Positions 1 through 8,432 of a stretch of DNA of 35,902 nt are shown here, piece by piece. Source of the DNA: an uncultured Clostridia bacterium (GTDB lineage: Bacteria; Bacillota; Clostridia; Oscillospirales; Ruminococcaceae); NCBI GenBank assembly GCA_944385925.1, contig CALWZE010000082.1, forward strand, positions 1 through 35,902, read 5' to 3'. A program made the translations under genes and the position numbers. Numbering within the stretch: position 1 is the stretch's first letter; every line of letters starts with the position of its first letter. The notes below the pieces were generated by a model. It was not told the origin of the DNA. It saw only the letters and a program-made list of their open reading frames with translations, and searched no databases.

Positions 1-217
1 GATATCGGTGATGCGCCCTTTTCGAAAGCGGAAAAGGGGCAAAACATTGCATGATAATGGTAGCACATGTTCTCCGGTTTCTCAAGGTGCATCGCCGGGC
101 TTTTTCCGGTTTGCGCGGCCGGCCGCAGATGATTTTTGCAAACGATCAAAAGGCCGCCGCGGATGCGGAAAAGCTGCTTTGCTCCGGTTTGTGTCAAAAA
201 AAGGTGCGGACATTTTG
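1..217. other. Left-edge non-coding stretch
   Basis: No convincing gene is seen. Short open frames here have no ribosome binding site or recognisable product. A stem-loop (about 12-39, arms GCCCTTTTC and GAAAAGGGGC) lies near the left edge without a clear T-tract. The segment may be the 3' flank of a gene outside the window. Confidence 0.4.
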
Positions 218-253
218 AAAAGGCGGAAACAGCGACCGCTGTTTCCGCCTTTT
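218..253 (-). terminator. Terminator of the PerR-hydrogenase-rubrerythrin operon (bidirectional)
   Basis: A perfect 16-bp inverted repeat (AAAAGGCGGAAACAGC / GCTGTTTCCGCCTTTT) has a 4-nt loop and T-runs on both strands. It lies 58 bases beyond the stop codon of the minus-strand rubrerythrin gene, so it most likely ends that operon. It could also stop a plus-strand transcript entering from the left. Confidence 0.85.
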
Positions 254-310
254 TAACCGTAATTCGTGAACCTGTCAGTTCAATGCGCAGCCTTTTTGAA
301 AACCGGCGTT

Positions 311-1510
311 TTAATAATTATCGCAGTGGATCTCAAAGAAGCTTTTTGCATACAGGCAGGTGGGACATACTTCCGGCGCCGCTGTTCCGACCACAATATG
401 ACCGCAGTTTCGGCATTCCCAAACCTTGACCTCGCTCTTTTCAAAGACCTGGGCAGTCTCAACGTTGTGCAGCAGTGCGCGGTAACGTTCCTCGTGCCGT
501 TTCTCAATAGCTGCTACAAGGCGGAACTTGGCTGCAAGTTCCGGGAACCCCTCTTCTTCGGCGGTCTTTGCAAAGCCGTCGTACATGTCGGTCCACTCGT
601 AATTCTCACCCTCGGCGGCGTGAAGCAGGTTTTGCGCAGTGTTGCCCCGTCCGTGAAGCTCCTCAAACCAGAGCTGTGCGTGAGCCTTCTCATTTTCTGC
701 GGTCTTCAGGAAAAGCTCCGCAATCTGCTCATAACCCTCCCTCTGCGCGATGGAGGAAAAATAGGTGTATTTATTCCGGGCCTGAGATTCTCCGGCGAAA
801 GCCGCCTCCAGATTTTTCTCGGTCTGGGTACCGGCATACCGGTTTGTGAATTTGACCGGCGCTTCTTGGATCTTTTCAAACGCCGAAGCAGGCTGCTTGC
901 AGACAGGGCAGACAAAATCTTCGGGCAGACTGTCTCCTTCGTGAATATAGCCGCAAATCTTGCATTTCCACTTGCTCATGTTTTTCTTGTCTCCTTTATC
1001 CTTGTCTTTATTCTCTTCATTGCAGGCAAGCAGTCCCAGCAGCTGCTTTGCCGCCTCAACCGGAAAATCAGGGGACGGCGGCGCTGCGGCGAAACTTTGC
1101 AGCAGCCGGTGAGAATTTGCACTTTGTGGAAGCATGTAACCGGCCTCGCGCAGCAGATCCTCGTTGACCAGCCGGATCGATTTCTCCATGGCGGCCGTCA
1201 GCCTGTAAAGACCGTCGTTTTCCGCCGTCTGCGCCAGCTGCCGCGCAATGCTCTCCTGCTCGGCTTTATTTTTTGCAATGGCGTTGGCAAGGGCGACGAC
1301 CCCGGACTCCTTTTTCTGCTGGGGCGGGTACTGGACAGGAACCATCGAAATGGCCCCGCTCGGGCAGGCGTCCGCACAAACGCCGCAGCCCAGACATTTG
1401 TCCGTATCTATGATGCTGTTCTCCGTGTCGGTCGCCCCCGTTGGGCAGACATACAGACACAGGCAATCTTTGGTGCACAGGCGCAGATTTCTAACCGCGA
1501 TCCGTTTCAT
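311..1510 (-). CDS. 4Fe-4S ferredoxin-like domain fused to rubredoxin-rubrerythrin
   Basis: A 399-aa redox protein. Residues 1-50 carry two four-Cys clusters (C12, C16, C18, C22 and C39, C42, C45, C49) typical of 2x[4Fe-4S] ferredoxins, followed by a helical stretch of unknown fold. A rubredoxin module (CKICGY...CPVCK) starts at Met178, then a rubrerythrin four-helix domain with [17 protein letters not shown] and EKRHEERY diiron ligands, and a C-terminal zinc-ribbon/rubredoxin (CRNCGH...CPTC). Rubrerythrins reduce H2O2 to water using electrons from rubredoxin; an N-terminal rubredoxin is the reverse-rubrerythrin arrangement of clostridia. The ATG at 1510 follows GGGAGG and lies 3 bases after the hydrogenase stop, so it is co-transcribed. 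Met178 (979) has its own AAAGGAG, so a separate 222-aa rubrerythrin may also be made. Diiron and rubredoxin assignments are firm; the fusion as the functional form is less sure. Confidence 0.88.
   Translation of the reverse strand: MKRIAVRNLRLCTKDCLCLYVCPTGATDTENSIIDTDKCLGCGVCADACPSGAISMVPVQYPPQQKKESGVVALANAIAKNKAEQESIARQLAQTAENDGLYRLTAAMEKSIRLVNEDLLREAGYMLPQSANSHRLLQSFAAAPPSPDFPVEAAKQLLGLLACNEENKDKDKGDKKNMSKWKCKICGYIHEGDSLPEDFVCPVCKQPASAFEKIQEAPVKFTNRYAGTQTEKNLEAAFAGESQARNKYTYFSSIAQREGYEQIAELFLKTAENEKAHAQLWFEELHGRGNTAQNLLHAAEGENYEWTDMYDGFAKTAEEEGFPELAAKFRLVAAIEKRHEERYRALLHNVETAQVFEKSEVKVWECRNCGHIVVGTAAPEVCPTCLYAKSFFEIHCDNY
977..1000 (-). promoter_or_regulatory. Internal ribosome binding site and ATG before the rubredoxin-rubrerythrin module
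   Basis: On the minus strand AAAGGAG lies about ten bases before an in-frame ATG (979-977) that begins the rubredoxin (MSKWKC). This is what an ordinary gene start looks like, inside a longer open frame. It suggests the ferredoxin-like part and the rubrerythrin were once separate genes, or that both long and short products are made. Confidence 0.6.
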
Positions 1511-1513
1511 TGC

Positions 1514-3553
1514 TCAATGCCTCCCTTCCATCTTTTCAAATTTCCATGCCGGAACCTTGCAGACCGGACAGAGCTGCGGCGCGCTGTCGCCTACATAAAC
1601 AAAGCCGCAGACGGTGCAGACCCATACCTGTGTGTCCTTCAGGAATGCTTCGCCTTCTCTGCGGTAACGGCTCAGCAGCGCTTCCAGCATGCGGGTCACC
1701 TTTTCTCCCCAGACACAGATGCGCTGGGTGCCCCGATCGGCCTCGTCCCTGGCCGCGGCGCTCAGACCGGGATAACCATCGGTCAGATCCTGCTGAATCA
1801 GTTCCAGCAGCCTTTCCAGACCTGCGTTTGCTGCCGGCGGCTGCGCGGCGGCGAGATAGTCCGCAATCTCCCGGAAAAGGGCCGCCTCCCGCTCAAGGTA
1901 CTGTTTTTCACAGCCGCGGGCCAGATTGGAACAGACAGCGGACAACTCTCCCGCCGAAAGCTCCCGCATTTCCTCCGTTTGTTTCAGAGGCTGAATGACC
2001 GCGGCCGGTTTTTTCTCCGCAGCCTTCTGTTCCCGGGAGAAAACGCTCTTGTCCGCGCCGCACAGAGGACATACCCAGTCCTCCGGCAGCGATTCAAAGG
2101 GTACCCCCTCCTTTGCCTCGTCATAGACGTAGCCGCAGATTCCGCAAACCCATTTGCTCATTTGATCTCCTCCCTTCTGCTGTATAAGAGCGCTCTGATC
2201 CTGGTATGTAGTGTGCAGCATCGCTTCTGCCATATCGCTCAGCGGACGTCCGTAAAAGCTCTCGTAGAGCGCTTTGATTTCCGGATTTTCGTGGCTGGTG
2301 CGCAGCGCCATGGAATCATCCCGACGATATAAGGCCGCGATCCGCTTCTGACGGATGTCGTCCCCATTTTGAAGAAGATTTTTAGGCTGTCCGCCGCCGC
2401 CGATGCATCCACCGGGGCAGGCCATTACCTCCACGAAATGGTATTGCTTGCCCTCTTCCTTCATGCGTTCAATAAAGCGCCTGGCATTGGCTGTGCCGTA
2501 AATGACCGCGACCTGCAGGGTGATCTCGCCTATTTCGACCCGGGCCTCCCGAATGCCGGCATAGCCTCTGACGGGCGTCAGCTCAAGCAGCTGCGCCGGA
2601 GCCTTTTGGCCGGTCAGGTATTCATAAGCGGTGCGCAGCGCGGCCTCCATCACGCCGCCGGTGTTGCCGAAAATGACCCCTGCGCCGGAAGCGCGGCCCA
2701 TCAGGGAATCATAGGCGGAATCTTCCAGCGCATTCCAGTCGACACCTGTGTCCCTGGCCCAGCGGGCAAGCTCGCGGGTGGTGATTACGTGGTCTGTGTC
2801 CCGCATTCCCGATATGCCGTGAAAGTCGGCCGCGGCATGCATTTCCTCCCGTCTTATCTCAAACTTTTTCGCTGTGCAGGGGGTCAGCGCGACATGGACG
2901 ATCTGCCGGGGGTCCAGCCCCATCTTTTGCGCAAAATAGGTTTTGACCGTCGGACCCTGCATGCCGATCGGGCTTTTGGCGGTGGACAGATGCGGCAGCA
3001 GATGCGGCATGTAGATTTCCGCAAAGCGCACCCATCCGGGGCAGCAGCTTGTAAACTGCGGCAAGGGACGGTCTGCCGTTTGAATGCGGCGGATCAGCTC
3101 GCTTGCCTCCTCAACGATGGTCAGGTCGGCGGCAAAATTCGTGTCCAGCACAAAATCGGCCCCCAGCGCGCGCAGCAGCGCCACCATTTTTCCTTCCACG
3201 AAACTGCCGGGCTCAAGCCCGAATTCTTCGCCCAGCGCGACCCTGACGGCGGGCGATGTGCTCACGATAACGATTTTGTCGGGATCTGCTGCCGCCTTCT
3301 GCACCAGAGGCCACTCTTCCCGCTCGATAATGCTGTCTACAGGGCAGACATTGGCGCACTGGCCGCAGTAAACGCAGATCGCCTTGTCTGCGCTCTGCTC
3401 AAAAGTATAGGTGCCGTGCACCCCCATTGCTTTTTCGCATACGTCCTTGCACAGTCCGCATCGAATACATTTTTCTTCCCGGCGCACAATGCTGGGATTG
3501 TCCGGTTCGATGGGAACACGGACGGATAAGGGGAGATGGTTCAGTTTATTCAC
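1514..3553 (-). CDS. [FeFe] hydrogenase fused to a C-terminal rubredoxin / zinc-ribbon module
   Basis: A 679-aa protein. Residues 29-70 hold two [4Fe-4S] sites ([22 protein letters not shown]). The H-cluster domain shows all three signatures: TSCCPGW (168-174), TPCTAKK (224-230) and [12 protein letters not shown] (377-388), so it should be a catalytic [FeFe] hydrogenase (H2 <-> 2H+ + 2e-), probably ferredoxin-linked and cytoplasmic; TPCTAKKFE resembles group B enzymes. After residue ~460 follow a rubredoxin (C470, C473, C495, C498), a helical region without an obvious ExxH diiron motif, and a second CxxC...CxxC ribbon near the C terminus. The start is GTG at 3553, overlapping the end of the PerR-like gene by 8 bp (translational coupling). 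Met465 (2161) has a strong in-frame AGGGAGGAG, so a separate 215-aa rubredoxin protein may also be made. The neighbours suggest H2- or ferredoxin-derived electrons feed peroxide reduction; this is inference. Confidence 0.9.
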   Translation of the reverse strand: MNKLNHLPLSVRVPIEPDNPSIVRREEKCIRCGLCKDVCEKAMGVHGTYTFEQSADKAICVYCGQCANVCPVDSIIEREEWPLVQKAAADPDKIVIVSTSPAVRVALGEEFGLEPGSFVEGKMVALLRALGADFVLDTNFAADLTIVEEASELIRRIQTADRPLPQFTSCCPGWVRFAEIYMPHLLPHLSTAKSPIGMQGPTVKTYFAQKMGLDPRQIVHVALTPCTAKKFEIRREEMHAAADFHGISGMRDTDHVITTRELARWARDTGVDWNALEDSAYDSLMGRASGAGVIFGNTGGVMEAALRTAYEYLTGQKAPAQLLELTPVRGYAGIREARVEIGEITLQVAVIYGTANARRFIERMKEEGKQYHFVEVMACPGGCIGGGGQPKNLLQNGDDIRQKRIAALYRRDDSMALRTSHENPEIKALYESFYGRPLSDMAEAMLHTTYQDQSALIQQKGGDQMSKWVCGICGYVYDEAKEGVPFESLPEDWVCPLCGADKSVFSREQKAAEKKPAAVIQPLKQTEEMRELSAGELSAVCSNLARGCEKQYLEREAALFREIADYLAAAQPPAANAGLERLLELIQQDLTDGYPGLSAAARDEADRGTQRICVWGEKVTRMLEALLSRYRREGEAFLKDTQVWVCTVCGFVYVGDSAPQLCPVCKVPAWKFEKMEGRH
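2159..2178 (-). promoter_or_regulatory. Internal ribosome binding site and ATG before the rubredoxin module of the hydrogenase ORF
   Basis: On the minus strand AGGGAGGAG precedes an in-frame ATG (2161-2159) by about six bases, at the exact start of the rubredoxin ([11 protein letters not shown]). The spacing is ideal, so independent translation of the rubredoxin-zinc-ribbon part is plausible. Confidence 0.65.
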
Positions 3554-3941
3554 TTTCCTTTCTGTTAAGATTTTTTTTGCAGTCTTCGCACAGATAGAGC
3601 AATTTCAGATCATAGGACAGGATGGAGATACCGGCCTTTTTTTCAAACTGTGCCCTCAGGTCGCCCAGGTCTATATCCAGCAGCTTGCCGCACCTTTGGC
3701 ATACCAGATGGTCGTGCCGCTGGATGCGGTCATATCGGTCCGGCAGTCCCTCCACGGAGATTCTGCGAATGCGTCCCTCTTCACACAAACGATTGAGATT
3801 GTTATATATGGTAGCCAGCACTACCCCGGGACAGTTTTTTTTCAGCTGGGTGAAAACCTGTGCCGCGGTCATGTGGCTGCGGGATTCCGCAATGATCTCC
3901 AGAATTTTTCTTGCATATTTTGTCAAGATAACCAACACCAA
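3546..3941 (-). CDS. perR: Fur-family peroxide-responsive repressor (PerR-like)
   Basis: About 131 aa, the size of a Fur/PerR protein. The N-terminal winged helix includes TAAQVFTQL and [13 protein letters not shown]; the metal site [10 protein letters not shown] has the regulatory HDH pair plus the first CxxC of the structural zinc site, and CEDC near the C terminus is the second. PerR proteins repress rubrerythrins in clostridia and are inactivated by metal-catalysed oxidation. The start is uncertain: the longest form uses TTG at 3941, with another TTG a few codons in (LTKYARKIL). It is first in the operon, overlaps the hydrogenase start by 8 bp, and sits just downstream of a PerR-type palindrome, so autoregulation is likely. 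PerR rather than Fur or Zur is inferred from context; no other CDS in the operon has an iron- or zinc-uptake function. Confidence 0.85.
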   Translation of the reverse strand: MVLVILTKYARKILEIIAESRSHMTAAQVFTQLKKNCPGVVLATIYNNLNRLCEEGRIRRISVEGLPDRYDRIQRHDHLVCQRCGKLLDIDLGDLRAQFEKKAGISILSYDLKLLYLCEDCKKNLNRKESE

Positions 3942-3944
3942 TTT

Positions 3945-3959
3945 TTAGAATCATTCTAA
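3945..3959 (-). promoter_or_regulatory. PerR/Fur-type operator palindrome
   Basis: TTAGAATCATTCTAA is a perfect 7-1-7 palindrome that differs from the Bacillus PerR box consensus (TTATAATnATTATAA) at one symmetric position. It lies directly downstream of the -10 box of the minus-strand promoter and a few bases before the perR start, the expected place for an autoregulatory operator. Binding is inferred. Confidence 0.8.
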
Positions 3960-3963
3960 TTTT

Positions 3964-3991
3964 ATTATATGAAGCCGTGCCGGAAAGTCAA
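3964..3991 (-). promoter_or_regulatory. SigA-type promoter of the perR-hydrogenase-rubrerythrin operon
   Basis: Read on the minus strand: TTGACT (3991-3986), a 16-bp spacer, then a perfect TATAAT (3969-3964). The palindromic operator follows immediately, so a bound repressor would block RNA polymerase. Confidence 0.8.
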
Positions 3992-4263
3992 GAAAGGAAA
4001 TTGCACAAAATTTGAAAACCTATTTTGAGTATGTTTGTGCCGGTATGCGCTTCAAAGCCGGACTGGTCCTGCGGGCATGACGCGGCCCAACAGCCGGTGG
4101 TTTGCCGCGCCGATGGGCGCGTCAGGGAACATTTTGCTTTTTGCGCCGCAATGAAACGGGGGCATGCAGGATGTGCAGGCGCAGAGAGCGGCTGGGCAGG
4201 AAACGCCATGCAAAGAGGAAAAGCGGCTATTCTTAAGAAAATCGCGGCACCGCGCATTCTTTC
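3992..4263. other. Intergenic region between divergent operons
   Basis: About 270 bases separate the perR promoter from the promoter of the two-component system. Open frames here have no ribosome binding site and no recognisable product on either strand. No further structure was found. Confidence 0.4.
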
Positions 4264-4293
4264 TTGTTTAAAGGCGCAATTATACATTATAAT
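4264..4293 (+). promoter_or_regulatory. Candidate promoter for the two-component system
   Basis: TTGTTT (4264-4269), an 18-bp spacer and TATAAT (4288-4293) lie about 100 bases before the response-regulator start. A second -10-like TATACT occurs nearer the gene (around 4372) without an equally good -35. Confidence 0.5.
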
Positions 4294-4395
4294 TCCTATA
4301 AATAAGAAGCCGGCAGGGCGAAGGACGCTTTCCCTTAACAGAATGTTCAAAACCCTGTGTTATACTGGACAAACTCAGAACATAAGGAGCGCATA

Positions 4396-5082
4396 ATGAA
4401 CGAGACAAAGATCCTTGTCGTTGACGATGAGAAAAACATATGCGAGCTGCTGCGGCTCTATCTGGAAAAAGAGGGCTTTGCGGTCCTGATGGCGCATGAC
4501 GGCGAACAGGCGGTGGAGACGGTCCGGCGCAGCGCGCCGGCGCTGGTGCTGCTGGACATCATGATGCCCAAAATGGATGGCTGGGAAGCGGTCCGCAAAA
4601 TCCGGGAATTCAGCAAGGTGCCGATCATCATGCTGACGGCCAAGGGCGAGACCTTTGACAAGGTGATGGGGCTCGAGCTGGGCGCGGACGATTATGTCGT
4701 CAAGCCCTTCGACACCAAGGAGGTTGTCGCGCGGGTCAAGGCGGTGCTGCGGCGCAGCGAGGGCGGCGCAAGCGAGGGCGAGGTCAGCTATGACAAGCTC
4801 ACGGTCAACATCGTCAAATACGAACTGGTCGTCGACGGAAAAAAGGTGGACACGCCGCCCAAAGAACTGGAGCTGCTTTATCATCTTGCCAAAAATCCCA
4901 ACCGGGTGTTCACCCGCGACCAGCTGCTGGACGAGGTCTGGGGATTTGAGTATTTCGGGGACAGCCGCACGGTCGACGTGCATATCAAGCGGCTGCGTGA
5001 GAAGCTGGAGGGCGTTTCGGACCAGTGGGAGCTGAAAACGGTCTGGGGCGTCGGTTATAAATTTGAGGTCAAGAACGCCTGA
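4396..5082 (+). CDS. OmpR/PhoB-family response regulator
   Basis: A 228-aa cytoplasmic DNA-binding response regulator. The receiver domain (about 1-120) has the acidic pair D10/D11, phospho-acceptor D54 in LVLLDIMMP, T81 and K103 (VVKPFD). The C-terminal half is an OmpR-type winged helix, with the characteristic SRTVDVHIKRLREKL and VWGVGYKFE segments. The ATG at 4396 is chosen because AAGGAG sits 8 bases upstream; an upstream in-frame ATG lacks a binding site. The cognate kinase gene begins 36 bases downstream, so the two form an operon. The signal and target genes cannot be told from sequence. Confidence 0.93.
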   Translation: MNETKILVVDDEKNICELLRLYLEKEGFAVLMAHDGEQAVETVRRSAPALVLLDIMMPKMDGWEAVRKIREFSKVPIIMLTAKGETFDKVMGLELGADDYVVKPFDTKEVVARVKAVLRRSEGGASEGEVSYDKLTVNIVKYELVVDGKKVDTPPKELELLYHLAKNPNRVFTRDQLLDEVWGFEYFGDSRTVDVHIKRLREKLEGVSDQWELKTVWGVGYKFEVKNA

Positions 5083-5118
5083 TCCGCCTGGCGGGCAGAC
5101 GCAAAGTGGAGCCGGAAA

Positions 5119-6660
5119 ATGAAGGACGGACTGTTCAAACGATATATTGTGACCTTCGCGATGACCCTTGTGATGTGCACGGTGCTGCTCGGCGTGGCGT
5201 TGCTCTATTTCTCCGCGCAGAACTTTACCGGGGACAAGGAACTGGTGCTTAGAAATGCGGCGGAACGCGCCCTGGTCAGCGCGCGGGAGGGCATGGTTGT
5301 CACCGAACAGGGATATGTTGCGGACGAGCGCCTGTTTGAAGAGTTTTCCATGATCAATGAGGCAACCGGCGCGACGGTTTTTCTGACCGACGCGCAGGGA
5401 AACGTGCTTGTCTGCACCGAGGGGGAAAACTGCGTCCATAACCAGAAGGTATCTCAAAGGGTGCTGGAAGCGGCGGCGCGGCGCGGCAGCTATTCCAGCG
5501 CGGATTACCTGAACGGATTCCTGCACAATAAGGGCAGCTATATCTACGGCCTGCCGGTCTATGTGGACGGACTGCCCGTCGCCTATGTCTTTACATCTTT
5601 GCCCATCACGCCGCTCGTCTCTTTCCTGCTGGATCTGCTGCTGACCTTCCTGGTTTCGAGCGGAGCGATGATGATCTGCTCGTCCGCGATCATCTTTTTT
5701 GCAACAAAACGGCTCACCGCGCCGCTTCGCGAGATATCCCGCGCCGCGGAACAGTTCGGCTCGGGGGATTTTACCGCACGGGTCACGGTGGAGGGCTATG
5801 ACGAAATCGCGAACGTGGCGAAAGCTTTCAACAATATGGCGGACTCGCTGTCCAAATTTGAGGCCCAGCGGCGCAATTTCGTCGCGAGCGTTTCCCACGA
5901 TCTGCGCACCCCGATGACCACCATCGGCGGATATATCGACGGGATCCTGGACGGGACGATTCCGCCGGCGCAGCAGAATTATTATCTGCAAATCGTCTCG
6001 GATGAGGTGCGCCGGCTTTCCCGGCTGACGACCAGCCTGCTCGATATCTCCCGCATGGAAGAGGGAAAGCTGAGCACGACGATCGGCAACTACAACGCGT
6101 GGGACGTGCTGCTCTCGGTCATGTGCAGCGCCGAGCGGCGTTTTGCGGAAAAGCATATCAATATTCCTGATCTGGACGTCTGTGCGCGGTTTGTGCTGTG
6201 CGACAGCGACATGCTTTATCAGGTGCTGTACAATCTTATCGACAACGCCATCAAATTCACCCCGGAAGGCGGGACCATTTCGGTCGGTATCGAGGCGGAG
6301 GGCGGAAAAACCCTTATTCGGGTACGCAACAGCGGCGACGGCATAGCGCCGGAAGAGCTGGAGTATATCTTTGACCGTTTTTATAAGACAGACAAAAGCC
6401 GCGGGCTGGACAAGACCGGAACCGGGCTTGGGCTGTATATTGTCAAAAATCTTGTGCAGAGAATGGGCGGAGAGATCGAGGCCGAAAGCAAGGTCGGGGA
6501 ATACACCGAATTTATCCTCACGCTGCGGACCGGAACCAACGAAAAGGCAAAACAGCAGAAGGTGCGGTTCCCCTCCGTGCCGGCCAAAAGCAAAAAAATC
6601 ACGGAAGATACCGCGAAAGCAGCTTCCAGGAGCGGATTTTCCGGCCTGTTCAGAAAATAG
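5119..6660 (+). CDS. Membrane sensor histidine kinase (HAMP-HisKA-HATPase)
   Basis: A 513-aa partner of the preceding response regulator. A first membrane helix spans about residues 10-32, then an extracytoplasmic sensor domain of ~130 residues, a second helix (about 164-195), a HAMP linker, and the H-box SHDLRTPMTTIGGY with phospho-acceptor His260. The ATPase domain shows the N-box NLIDNAIKF, the F-box DRFYKTDKS and the G-box TGTGLGLYIVKN. A basic, Ser/Lys-rich tail of about 30 residues follows the catalytic core. It should autophosphorylate His260 and transfer phosphate to D54 of the regulator. The gene ends with TAG, the only gene in the window that clearly uses TAG as its final stop, which bears on the internal TAG codons further on. 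Confidence 0.93.
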   Translation: MKDGLFKRYIVTFAMTLVMCTVLLGVALLYFSAQNFTGDKELVLRNAAERALVSAREGMVVTEQGYVADERLFEEFSMINEATGATVFLTDAQGNVLVCTEGENCVHNQKVSQRVLEAAARRGSYSSADYLNGFLHNKGSYIYGLPVYVDGLPVAYVFTSLPITPLVSFLLDLLLTFLVSSGAMMICSSAIIFFATKRLTAPLREISRAAEQFGSGDFTARVTVEGYDEIANVAKAFNNMADSLSKFEAQRRNFVASVSHDLRTPMTTIGGYIDGILDGTIPPAQQNYYLQIVSDEVRRLSRLTTSLLDISRMEEGKLSTTIGNYNAWDVLLSVMCSAERRFAEKHINIPDLDVCARFVLCDSDMLYQVLYNLIDNAIKFTPEGGTISVGIEAEGGKTLIRVRNSGDGIAPEELEYIFDRFYKTDKSRGLDKTGTGLGLYIVKNLVQRMGGEIEAESKVGEYTEFILTLRTGTNEKAKQQKVRFPSVPAKSKKITEDTAKAASRSGFSGLFRK

Positions 6661-6672
6661 AGCTGGTCTTAT

Positions 6673-6711
6673 CCCCGCACCGGTTTTCTGGACATAAGGT
6701 GCGGGGCTTGT
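6673..6711 (+). terminator. Weak terminator after the histidine kinase
   Basis: A 9-bp stem, CCCCGCACC / GGTGCGGGG (6673-6681 and 6698-6706), has a 16-nt loop and is followed by a poor T-tract (CTTGTT). It overlaps the promoter elements of rpe. Confidence 0.5.
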
Positions 6712-6717
6712 TATAAT
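6689..6717 (+). promoter_or_regulatory. Promoter of the rpe / Rnf-like operon
   Basis: TGGACA (6689-6694), a 17-bp spacer and TATAAT (6712-6717) lie about 75 bases before the rpe start. Confidence 0.7.
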
Positions 6718-6790
6718 AGGGGCGATTATCCGGCGACCGGCGCAAATTTTTCCGCCGCCGGGCCGATTTCCAAAGGATAAGGAAGAAGTT

Positions 6791-7450
6791 ATGGAGATTA
6801 AAATCGCGCCGTCGATCCTTTCGGCGGATTTTTCGGTATTTGGGCAGGAGATCCGCGAGGTGCTCGCGGGCGGAGCGGACTGGATTCATTTTGACGTGAT
6901 GGACGGGGTTTTTGTCCCCAATATCAACCTCGGCGTCTCGGAGCTTAAAAGCGTCGCCAAAGCCGTGCCGGCATTTTACGACGTGCACCTCATGATCACC
7001 GATCCTGCGCGGTATGTCGGCGTCTTCGCGGCGGCGGGCGCAAACGCGATCAGCTTTCATGTGGAGGCGCAGGGCGACCCGCGCGAGACCATCGCGCGCA
7101 TCCGCGAACACCAAGGGGTGCTCGCGGGGATTGTGCTCAAACCCGCGACCCCGGCGCAGGCGGTTTTTCCGCTGCTCCCGCTGGTTGATTTTGTGCTGGT
7201 CATGACGGTGGAGCCCGGTTTTGGCGGCCAGAAGTTCATGGCTGACATGTGTCCGAAAATCGAGGCGCTTCGCGCCGAGATGACCCGCATCGGCCGGCCG
7301 GAAATGCCCATCGAGGTGGATGGCGGCATCGATGCGCAGACCGCGCCGCTTGTCCTGCGCGCGGGTGCAAACCTGCTCGTTGCCGGCTCGTCTGTGTTCG
7401 GCGCGAAGGACCGCGCGGCCGCCATCAGGGCGCTGCGCACAGCTCAGTAA
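6791..7450 (+). CDS. rpe: Ribulose-phosphate 3-epimerase
   Basis: A 219-aa TIM-barrel enzyme that interconverts ribulose 5-phosphate and xylulose 5-phosphate in the pentose phosphate pathway. Family signatures are visible: SILSADF, DVMDGVFVPN, HLMI, VEPGFGGQKF and VDGGID, with the metal-binding His and Asp residues present. Length is normal. The ATG is preceded by AAGGA with suitable spacing. It is the first gene of a probable operon with the three Rnf-like membrane genes; the next gene starts 16 bases after the stop. Confidence 0.95.
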   Translation: MEIKIAPSILSADFSVFGQEIREVLAGGADWIHFDVMDGVFVPNINLGVSELKSVAKAVPAFYDVHLMITDPARYVGVFAAAGANAISFHVEAQGDPRETIARIREHQGVLAGIVLKPATPAQAVFPLLPLVDFVLVMTVEPGFGGQKFMADMCPKIEALRAEMTRIGRPEMPIEVDGGIDAQTAPLVLRAGANLLVAGSSVFGAKDRAAAIRALRTAQ

Positions 7451-7466
7451 AAGGAAACCTCCGCTT

Positions 7467-8432
7467 ATGTCAAAAACGAGATTTGCACAGCCGCGGCATC
7501 CGAGCTTTGTCCCCTGCCGCGACTATCTGTTTGCGCTGCTGCCGCTGTACGGCATGGCGACCTACTTATATGGTCTGCGGGTCCCGATCCTGGCAGCGCT
7601 GTCGGTTGTGACGGCGCTGTGCTGCGACCTGCTCGCGGCGCTGCTTACCCGGCGGCGCTATGATATTTCCGACCTTTCCAGCCTGCTGTTCGGGCTGATC
7701 TATACCGCCATGCTTCCCGCCTCGGTGGATTACAGCGTGGCAGTGCTCGGCACCGCGGTGACGGTGCTTTTGGGCAAGGCGGCGTTCGGCGGTTACGGGC
7801 GCTATCCCTTCCATCCCGCAGCGTTCGGCTTTGCCTTTATGAGCGTCTGCCTGCCGCAGGAAATTTACCAGTACCCGCGCCCCTTTTCCGAGATCGGCGT
7901 CGGATTTGACAGCGGTGCAACCCTTTATTCCGGGGTTGCGAACGCTTTGCGGCTGGGCGGCGTGCCGAATGTCGATCGAACCGACCTGCTGCTTGGACAG
8001 TACGCGGGACCGCTGGGAACGACCTTCTGCCTGATTTTGCTGGCCTGTCTGGTGCTGCTGATTGCGCGCGGCACGGTGGCGTGGCAGATCCCGGCCGGCT
8101 ATCTTGCAACCTGCGCGCTTTGGGCGTTTGTTTTTGTGCGCATCCCTGCGTCCAGGCTGGAGTCGGTGATGTATGAAATGCTGTCCGGCGCAGTCATTTT
8201 CTGCGCGGTCTTTATTATTTCTGCGCCTTCCCTTGCGCCGAAAAGCCGCAGAGCAAAGGCGCTTTACGGCGTTGTGATGGGGATTGCGGCAATGTTTTAC
8301 CGCACTGTCGGGGTATACGAGATGGGTGTCTGCTTTGCGGCACTGCTGGTCAACCCGCTTGCGCCCTACTTTGACCGCGTGTTTGCCAGAACCCGTGTCC
8401 GGGTCAGGAGAGGGGGCCGGCGTAAAAAATGA
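7467..8432 (+). CDS. RnfD/NqrB-like membrane flavoprotein
   Basis: A 321-aa polytopic membrane protein of the RnfD/NqrB family. It keeps the SGAT motif (149-152) whose Thr covalently carries FMN in RnfD, and the YPFHPAAFG segment matching the family's NPAALG region. About nine hydrophobic segments are visible. In complete Rnf complexes RnfD relays electrons through flavin to drive ion pumping. Here the ATG at 7467 has an upstream AAGGA and is preferred over a much longer frame overlapping rpe. The stop overlaps the next start (ATGA). RnfB, RnfC and RnfG are absent from the cluster, so its electron partners are unknown. Family assignment is firm, function as a canonical Rnf subunit is not. Confidence 0.85.
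   Translation: MSKTRFAQPRHPSFVPCRDYLFALLPLYGMATYLYGLRVPILAALSVVTALCCDLLAALLTRRRYDISDLSSLLFGLIYTAMLPASVDYSVAVLGTAVTVLLGKAAFGGYGRYPFHPAAFGFAFMSVCLPQEIYQYPRPFSEIGVGFDSGATLYSGVANALRLGGVPNVDRTDLLLGQYAGPLGTTFCLILLACLVLLIARGTVAWQIPAGYLATCALWAFVFVRIPASRLESVMYEMLSGAVIFCAVFIISAPSLAPKSRRAKALYGVVMGIAAMFYRTVGVYEMGVCFAALLVNPLAPYFDRVFARTRVRVRRGGRRKK

Noticed and set aside
266..2332. A 688-codon open frame on the plus strand opposite the hydrogenase and rubrerythrin genes
   Set aside because: The minus strand carries clear redox domains with good starts; the plus frame has no recognisable domain.
4025..4350. Possible small genes between the perR and response-regulator promoters
   Set aside because: Open frames on both strands lack ribosome binding sites and resemble random GC-rich translation.
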